From assembly GCA_031254155.1 (NCBI GenBank), contig JAIRVA010000157.1, positions 1 to 11,703 of the forward strand: a stretch of 11,703 bases of DNA. The letters run 5' to 3'. Positions 5,994-10,212 of this stretch are shown one piece after another. Origin of the DNA: Propionibacteriaceae bacterium (lineage in GTDB: Bacteria > Actinomycetota > Actinomycetes > Propionibacteriales > Propionibacteriaceae). Position 1 is the first letter of the stretch. Every line of letters begins with the position of its first letter. The position numbers and the translations under genes were made by a program. Under the pieces are notes generated by a model, which saw only the letters and a program-made list of their open reading frames with translations, was not told where the DNA came from and ran no database searches.

Positions 5994-6784
5994 AGCAGTA
6001 CCTCGACCTGGTCCAGCGGATCCTGGACGAGGGCACGCCCAAACCGGACCGGACGGGCACCGGTACGTTGTCGGTCTTCGGCCACCAGATGCGGTTCGAC
6101 CTCGCGGCCGGTTTCCCCCTGCTGACCACGAAGAAAATCCACACCCGGTCGGTCTTCGGCGAGTTGTTGTGGTTCCTGCGCGGCGACACCAACGTCGGCT
6201 GGCTACACGACCACGGCATCACGATCTGGGACGAGTGGGCGGGGCCGGACGGCGAACTGGGACCGGTCTACGGCTACCAGTGGCGCAGCTGGCCGACTCC
6301 GGGCGGCGGGCACATCGATCAGATCGCCCACGTCATCGAACAACTCCGTCGGGCACCCGATTCGCGGCGTCACATCGTCTCGGCCTGGAACGTGGCCGAC
6401 CTGGACGCGATGGCCCTGCCACCCTGCCACCTGTTGTGCCAGTTCTACGTCGCCGGCGGGAAGCTCTCCTGCCAGATGTACCAACGCTCGGCCGACGTCT
6501 TCCTCGGCGTACCCTTCAACATCGCCTCGTACGCCCTGCTCACTCACCTGGTCGCCCAGGTGACCGGGCTTGAGGTGGGCGATTTCGTCCACACGCTGGG
6601 TGATGCCCACCTCTACGTCAACCACCTCGACCAGGCCCGGCTCCAGCTCACCCGGACGCCGCGCCCGCTGCCGGCGCTGACGCTCAACCCGGCGGTCCGC
6701 GACATCGACGGTTTCACCCTGGACGACATCCACGTCGTGGGCTACGACCCGTACCCCGCGATCAAAGCCCCCATCGCGGTGTGA
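5990..6784 (+). CDS. thyA: Thymidylate synthase (ThyA type)
   Basis: ThyA methylates dUMP to dTMP with 5,10-methylene-tetrahydrofolate, which is oxidised to dihydrofolate. The 264-residue product has the same length as the E. coli enzyme and begins with the family sequence KQYLDLVQRILDEG. It contains RTGTGTLSVFG, the catalytic Cys146 in LPPCHLLCQFYV at the same residue number as in E. coli, the SCQMYQRSADVFLGVPFNIASYALL block, and the terminal IKAPIAV. GTG at 5990 follows GGAGG (5978-5982) with a seven-base spacing and overlaps the rdgB stop. The dihydrofolate it makes is the substrate of the next gene, folA, one base downstream. No thyX is seen in this window. Confidence 0.97.
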   Translation: MKQYLDLVQRILDEGTPKPDRTGTGTLSVFGHQMRFDLAAGFPLLTTKKIHTRSVFGELLWFLRGDTNVGWLHDHGITIWDEWAGPDGELGPVYGYQWRSWPTPGGGHIDQIAHVIEQLRRAPDSRRHIVSAWNVADLDAMALPPCHLLCQFYVAGGKLSCQMYQRSADVFLGVPFNIASYALLTHLVAQVTGLEVGDFVHTLGDAHLYVNHLDQARLQLTRTPRPLPALTLNPAVRDIDGFTLDDIHVVGYDPYPAIKAPIAV

Positions 6785-6785
6785 C

Positions 6786-7322
6786 GTGACCGATCCGACC
6801 CTCACCGCCATCGCCGCCGTCGGTACGAACGGCGTCATCGGCGACGGGCGCGGGCTGCTCTGGCACCTGCCGGAGGATTTCGCCCGTTTCAAGCGGGTCA
6901 CCATGGGCGGGGTGTTGGTGATGGGGCGGACGACGTACGACTCGCTCGGCGGGGCACTGCGGGGCCGGGTCTCCGTCGTCCTGACGCGGAACGCCGGGTG
7001 GCGGCCCGCTCGCACCCACGGGTGCGAGGTCGTGGTGGCGACGAGCGTGGCGGCCGTCGGGCGAGCGCTGGCGGCGCACGCGGACCAGCGGTGGTGGTGC
7101 GCCGGCGGCGGCGAGGTGTACCGGCTGCTCTGGGCGGTCACCACCCACCTCGACTTGACCGAGGTCCAGGCACACCCGACGGGCGCGGTGACGTTCCCGG
7201 CCCTCGACGAGACGTGGCGGGAGACGAGCCGGGATCCCTGGGCGGGGTTCGATTTCGTGACGTACGAACGCGTCCGGCCGACGGCCGCCGGGGCCCTGAG
7301 GTCGCTCACCGATGCGGTCTGA
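6786..7322 (+). CDS. folA: Dihydrofolate reductase
   Basis: DHFR reduces dihydrofolate to tetrahydrofolate with NADPH, regenerating the folate oxidised by ThyA just upstream. The 178-residue protein shows NGVIGDGRGLLWHLPEDFARF (15-35) with Trp26 and the catalytic Asp31, VLVMGRTTYDSLG (44-56), and the nucleotide-binding CAGGGEVYRLL (about 105-115), followed by the T-E-V-Q strand. Its start is GTG at 6786, one base after the thyA stop. Its last 11 bases overlap the start of dinB. Length is normal for actinobacterial DHFR, with a short Arg/Ala-rich tail beyond the core. Confidence 0.96.
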   Translation: MTDPTLTAIAAVGTNGVIGDGRGLLWHLPEDFARFKRVTMGGVLVMGRTTYDSLGGALRGRVSVVLTRNAGWRPARTHGCEVVVATSVAAVGRALAAHADQRWWCAGGGEVYRLLWAVTTHLDLTEVQAHPTGAVTFPALDETWRETSRDPWAGFDFVTYERVRPTAAGALRSLTDAV

Positions 7323-8670
7323 CGCCTCGATCCTGCACCTCGACCTCGACGCCTTCTTCGCCGCCGTCGAGCAGCGGGACAAACCCAGCTTGCGGGGCAA
7401 ACCGGTGGTGGTCGGGGGGGTTTCGGGGCGCGGCGTGGTGTCGACCGCGTCGTACGAGGCCCGGAAGTTCGGCATCCACTCGGCCCAGCCGATGCACGAG
7501 GCGCGGCGCCTGTGCCCGAACGCGGCGTACCTCTCGGGCCGTTTCGGTGCCTACCGCATCGCCTCGCGGCAGGTCATGGCCGTTCTGCGCCGCCTGTCAC
7601 CGCTCGTCGAACCGCTGAGCCTGGACGAGGCGTACGTCGACCTGGCAGCCGGTGGCGTGACCGACTTCTCCCCGGCGGCACTGCAGAAGCTGGGGGAGGA
7701 CGTCCGTGGCCGCGTCCGGGCGGTGACGGGCGGGCTCACCGCTTCGGCCGGCATCGGGTCGAGCAAGTTCATGGCCAAGCTGGCCTCCGAGGCCGCCAAG
7801 CCGGACGGGCTGGTCATCATCGCGCCCGGCACGGAAGCCGGCCGCATCGCGGGTCTCAGTGTGCGCGCGATCCCCGGGGTCGGCCCGGCGACGGCGGAAC
7901 GGTTGCAGCGGCTGGGTATCCACACCGTGGCGGAACTCCGCGCGGCGACCCCGAACGAGCTGCGCCGCGAGTTGGGACAGCTGACGGCCACCTGGCTCAG
8001 CGCGTTGGCGTACGCGGAGGATGATCGCGGCGTCAGCGCCGACCGCGAGATGAAGTCGATCTCGGTCGAGGAGACCTTCGCGGTGGATCTCACGCGACTG
8101 GCGGAACTGGAACCGGTCGCGGCGCGCGACGGTGCGGTCGTGGCGGGGCGGCTCCGCAAGTCGGGTGCGTTCGCCCGGACGATCACCGTCAAGCTCCGGC
8201 TGGCCGACTTCACCATTCACACCCGTTCGCGGACCCTGCTGGGTGCGGTCGACTCCGACGAGACCATCGCGGCGGTGGCGGTCGCGCTGTTGCGCGAACA
8301 ACAACACCTGCTGGCTCAGGGGATCCGGTTGTTGGGCGTCGGCGTCTCCGGCTTCACCAACGAGGCGCAGGAGGCTCTGTTCGAGGTCAGCGCGGCCCGG
8401 CGGGACGAGTCACGGGTCACGGCCCCGACGCCGACGGTGCGGCACGCGCACGCGGGGTACCGCGCGGGGGATGACGTGACCCACGAGACGCTGGGCCCCG
8501 GTTGGGTCTGGGGGACGGGGCTCGGCCTGGTCACCGTGAGATTCGAGACGGCGGCAACCGGGCCGGGACCCGTCCGGACTTTCCCGGTGGACGACCCGGC
8601 CCTACGCCCCACGCCCGTCCTCGTCCCCGACGAGGACGAGGCCGCCGGTCCGGGGTGGCTGGAGGAGTGA
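7312..8670 (+). CDS. dinB: DNA polymerase IV (DinB, Y family) with C-terminal extension
   Basis: DinB copies damaged DNA with low fidelity. The palm residues are visible: Asp11 in LHLDLDAFF, and Asp105-Glu106 in SLDEAYVDL. The SAGIGSSKFMAKLAS block and the helix-hairpin-helix GVGPATAERLQRLGI follow, then the little-finger domain. QEALF at 353-357 fits the QxxLF beta-clamp motif. At 452 residues it is about 100 longer than the E. coli protein. The extra C-terminal part (about 395-450, with GDDVTHETLGPGWVWGTG and VTVRFETAATGPG) is an extension I recall from actinobacterial DinB proteins; it may be a small beta-barrel. ATG at 7312 overlaps folA by 11 bases. It ends the long operon. Confidence 0.95.
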   Translation: MRSDASILHLDLDAFFAAVEQRDKPSLRGKPVVVGGVSGRGVVSTASYEARKFGIHSAQPMHEARRLCPNAAYLSGRFGAYRIASRQVMAVLRRLSPLVEPLSLDEAYVDLAAGGVTDFSPAALQKLGEDVRGRVRAVTGGLTASAGIGSSKFMAKLASEAAKPDGLVIIAPGTEAGRIAGLSVRAIPGVGPATAERLQRLGIHTVAELRAATPNELRRELGQLTATWLSALAYAEDDRGVSADREMKSISVEETFAVDLTRLAELEPVAARDGAVVAGRLRKSGAFARTITVKLRLADFTIHTRSRTLLGAVDSDETIAAVAVALLREQQHLLAQGIRLLGVGVSGFTNEAQEALFEVSAARRDESRVTAPTPTVRHAHAGYRAGDDVTHETLGPGWVWGTGLGLVTVRFETAATGPGPVRTFPVDDPALRPTPVLVPDEDEAAGPGWLEE

Positions 8671-8693
8671 TGGCGCACCGGCCATCGTCTCGG

Positions 8694-8810
8694 TCAGGCT
8701 GGCACTGCGGCCAGTTCGATGCGGTTGCCGGTGGCGCGGGCAACTCGGTTGAGGGTGGCGATGGTGGGGGTGCGTCCGCCGCGTTCGAGGTCGGAGATGA
8801 AGGGCTGGCC
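8694..8810 (-). pseudogene. Headless remnant of an XRE-family helix-turn-helix regulator
   Basis: Reading the minus strand from 8810 to a TGA at 8694-8696 gives 38 residues: GQPFISDLERGGRTPTIATL, then NRVARATGNRIELAAVPA. The pattern (S/Q)xxISxxExGxRxPTxxTLxRxARATG is the recognition helix and C-terminal part of Cro/C1-type (XRE) domains of antitoxin-like regulators. The first two helices expected before it are absent: upstream codons on the minus strand are the antisense of the lipoprotein signal peptide. The break lies at about 8810-8811, next to the first ATG of the lipoprotein frame, as if a rearrangement had joined unrelated DNA here. It also fills most of the 167-base gap after dinB. Confidence 0.7.
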
Positions 8811-8824
8811 ATGAGATGGTCTGT

Positions 8825-8830
8825 CATACT
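8825..8830 (+). promoter_or_regulatory. Extended -10 element for the lipoprotein gene
   Basis: CATACT is preceded by TG one base upstream (8822-8823), an extended -10. Seven bases follow before the ATG at 8838, so transcription should begin at or next to the A of the start codon. No Shine-Dalgarno sequence precedes that ATG. This decides for 8838 over the ATG at 8811, which lies upstream of the promoter. Confidence 0.45.
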
Positions 8831-8837
8831 GGTTGCC

Positions 8838-9389
8838 ATGCGAAAACTCGTAGTCGTGTTCATGGTCGCGCTGTTTGGTTTGACTGGATGCACGGTGTTC
8901 AGCGGCCCGTCGCCTGTGTCGGCGTCCCCGGCGTCGGCTACTCAGCCTGTACCCAGCGCGATCACGCCCGCGGTGGAAAGCCCGCTTGATTTCAATAGTC
9001 TCCCAGCTGACCAGCGGCCGGTCCTCGACTGTCTCGCGACGATCGGGTACGACCCTAATTACGGCAAGTACAGCCAGAAACCGGGGTGGCGGGTCGACAT
9101 GGGCCAGGGTAACCAGCCGGGCGAGACGTGGTCGTTGTTCCTGGCCGGACAGTGGAATTCGGACAACACGCCGATCATTCTTGCTGGCGGTGACCTCTTC
9201 CTCACCAACGAGTGGTCGACCAACCAGCCGAGTGGTCCGACGTGGATCGTTGTCTCGAATGGGACGTTCTCGCCCAACGGCTGGGATGACGACGTTGACT
9301 GGTCGCAGGATCGTCGTGCGACCGCCCAGGAGGTGGCCCGGTGGATGGACGACAACTGTGTCCCGCAGGCGTGGTCGTTGTCAGGTTGA
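8838..9389 (+). CDS. Trp-rich lipoprotein of unknown function
   Basis: From ATG 8838 the 183-residue product has a short basic N terminus (RK), a hydrophobic stretch and the lipobox LTGC with Cys18 as the expected lipidated residue. A Ser/Pro/Ala-rich linker (about 22-50) leads to a domain of about 130 residues. That domain has nine Trp and two cysteines (Cys65 in LDC and Cys174 in DNC) that could form a disulfide outside the cell. It is acidic near the end (WDDDVDW). I do not recognise the family. Codons such as TTT, GGT, TTG and ACT in the signal peptide are less GC-biased than those of the operon upstream, a possible sign of transfer. An earlier in-frame ATG at 8811 would add nine residues but lies before the likely promoter. 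Confidence 0.8.
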   Translation: MRKLVVVFMVALFGLTGCTVFSGPSPVSASPASATQPVPSAITPAVESPLDFNSLPADQRPVLDCLATIGYDPNYGKYSQKPGWRVDMGQGNQPGETWSLFLAGQWNSDNTPIILAGGDLFLTNEWSTNQPSGPTWIVVSNGTFSPNGWDDDVDWSQDRRATAQEVARWMDDNCVPQAWSLSG

Positions 9390-9529
9390 TGGTCACCGGA
9401 GTTTGCCCAGTGGGCGAACCCGTCGTCGACCCGGTCGCCGTACCGGTTCAACACGGTGCGTGCCCGGTCGGACCACAACAAGCCGGCCCACACGCCCATC
9501 GCAATCACCGGCACTCCCCGGCCCATCAC
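9380..9529 (-). pseudogene. Possible C-terminal fragment of a small two-helix membrane protein
   Basis: On the minus strand a frame from GTG 9529 (or ATG 9526) reads MMGRGVPVIAMGVWAGLLW, then SDRARTVLNRYGDRVDDGF and AHWANSGD. Its codons have the GC-rich third positions expected of a real gene here, and the first half is one hydrophobic helix followed by a charged amphipathic stretch. The frame then runs on as antisense of the lipoprotein without a natural stop. It may be the second helix of a 2TM-domain-like protein whose first half is at 9860-10056. It could also be chance open frame. Confidence 0.3.
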
Positions 9530-9549
9530 GAGCAGACAAAGGAGACGAA

Positions 9550-9864
9550 ATGAGACCGAGAATGACGCCGGGCCAGGCGCGGGCGCTGCTTGACGGCATG
9601 ACTGACGCCGACTTCCCGACCGTGACTCTGGATGAAGCCGGACTCACCCAGACGGAGGTCGATGATTTTGTCGAGGCTGCGCACAGCGTCATGGGCCGTC
9701 CGTCGCTGACTGCGCCCGGCCGTCGCTCGCCCCAGATCACCGTCCGTCTGCCTGAACGGGTTGACAACCGGTTGACCGCTGTGGCGGTGGAGACCGGACG
9801 GCGGCGTTCCGCCATCGTCCGTGAAGCTGTCGACCGCTACCTGTTCGAGCCCGCGCCCAGATAG
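9550..9864 (+). CDS. Orphan ribbon-helix-helix (CopG/antitoxin-like) DNA-binding protein
   Basis: The 104-residue protein has an acidic N-terminal half (about 1-48) and a C-terminal ribbon-helix-helix domain at 61-99: the strand PQITVRLPE, then helix NRLTAVAVETG, then RRRSAIVREAVDRYLF. A linker GRPSLTAPG (49-57) precedes it, a feature of many actinobacterial solo RHH proteins annotated as antitoxins. Such proteins bind palindromic DNA as dimers and often autoregulate. ATG at 9550 follows AAAGGAG (9538-9544) at five bases, the strongest Shine-Dalgarno in the window and unlike the leaderless genes around it. No toxin-like frame lies next to it on either side, so its partner is lost, elsewhere, or absent. 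It could instead be a plain transcription regulator. Confidence 0.8.
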   Translation: MRPRMTPGQARALLDGMTDADFPTVTLDEAGLTQTEVDDFVEAAHSVMGRPSLTAPGRRSPQITVRLPERVDNRLTAVAVETGRRRSAIVREAVDRYLFEPAPR

Positions 9865-10056
9865 CCAGACAGACCAGGTCAGGGCGGGCACGATCAGATA
9901 GGTGGCGCTTCTGATCGCGGCGGAGACGAACCCGGTGGCACGTTTGCGGGCTTTGCGGGCGTCGAGGACACCGTGTTTTGCCTCGTCGTACTCCGCACTG
10001 GTTCTTGCTCGAACCAGTGCGTCAACAGGCTTCAACCGGCTCGGAAATGAAGGCAA
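9860..10056 (-). pseudogene. Possible N-terminal fragment of a small two-helix membrane protein
   Basis: A minus-strand frame from ATG 10056 encodes a basic segment (EAKHGVLDARKARKRATGF) and then a hydrophobic helix with SATYLIVPALTWSVWLSG. This order, a basic stretch and then a first transmembrane helix, resembles the start of 2TM-domain proteins. After about 9862 the frame continues only as antisense of the ribbon-helix-helix gene. The missing second helix may be the fragment at 9380-9529. The two halves are in different frames. The start codon itself falls inside a perfect inverted repeat (10044-10067), which makes a functional start uncertain. Confidence 0.33.
9994..10021. repeat. Perfect 11-bp inverted repeat
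   Basis: CGCACTGGTTC (9994-10004) and GAACCAGTGCG (10011-10021) are exact reverse complements around a 6-base loop. There is no T run on either side, so it is not a textbook terminator. It lies downstream of the ribbon-helix-helix gene and could be a binding palindrome, a recombination site or a Rho-assisted stop. Confidence 0.6.
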
Positions 10057-10067
10057 GCCTTCATTTC
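10044..10067. repeat. Perfect 11-bp inverted repeat below tRNA-Leu; candidate terminator
   Basis: GAAATGAAGGC (10044-10054) and GCCTTCATTTC (10057-10067) are exact reverse complements with AA at the centre. Read on the minus strand it begins 19 bases after the tRNA-Leu 3' end, a suitable place for its terminator, and the stem is AT-rich at its base (GAAAT/ATTTC). No extended U tract follows. An operator role is also possible. Confidence 0.5.
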
Positions 10068-10085
10068 ATTCGCCTCAATCGCATG

Positions 10086-10167
10086 TACCGGAGAAGGGAC
10101 TTGAACCCTCACGCCTTGCGGCACAGGAACCTAAATCCTGCGTGTCTGCCAATTCCACCACTCCGGC
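10086..10167 (-). tRNA. tRNA-Leu (anticodon UAG)
   Basis: The minus strand folds as a class II tRNA. The acceptor arms are GCCGGAG and CTCCGGT with discriminator A73. The D region reads GTGGAATTGGCAGAC. The anticodon stem CAGGA/TCCTG holds the loop TTTAGGT with anticodon TAG. A long variable arm (TGCCGCAAGGCGT) follows, then the T arm GAGGG-TTCAAGT-CCCTT. UAG reads CUA and, by wobble, other CUN leucine codons. The 3' CCA is not encoded; CAT follows the discriminator, so it must be added by the nucleotidyltransferase. It lies 45 bases after the membrane-protein stop on the same strand, with its own -10. Confidence 0.95.
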
Positions 10168-10177
10168 CGGCTCACAC

Positions 10178-10183
10178 AGTGTA
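10178..10183 (-). promoter_or_regulatory. -10 element for tRNA-Leu
   Basis: On the minus strand TACACT sits with its last base 11 bases before the mature tRNA 5' end, which puts the start of transcription about four bases upstream of the tRNA. No clear -35 is seen at 17 bases in the GC-rich sequence above it. The element lies in the 45-base gap after the membrane-protein gene, so the tRNA can be transcribed on its own. Confidence 0.4.
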
Positions 10184-10212
10184 CCAAACCGCCGTCGCCC
10201 AGCCGGTGCCAC

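Noticed and set aside
8502..8837. Extended N terminus of the lipoprotein frame into dinB
   Set aside because: A signal peptide with a lipobox must be near the N terminus; only ATG 8838 (or 8811) places it there.
9533..9871. CAGACA repeats at 9533-9538 and 9866-9871 as a target-site duplication around the RHH gene
   Set aside because: Six bases is easily chance, and removing one copy does not rejoin the flanking membrane-protein halves in frame.
10044..10067. Second DtxR/IdeR box
   Set aside because: The AAGGCAAGCCTT core looks similar but shares only about 8 of 14 inner consensus positions, and no iron gene is adjacent.
10086..10110. Attachment-site duplication of the tRNA-Leu 3' end
   Set aside because: No second copy of the tRNA 3' sequence was found in the window; the best partial match (ACCGGAG near 9396) is only seven bases.
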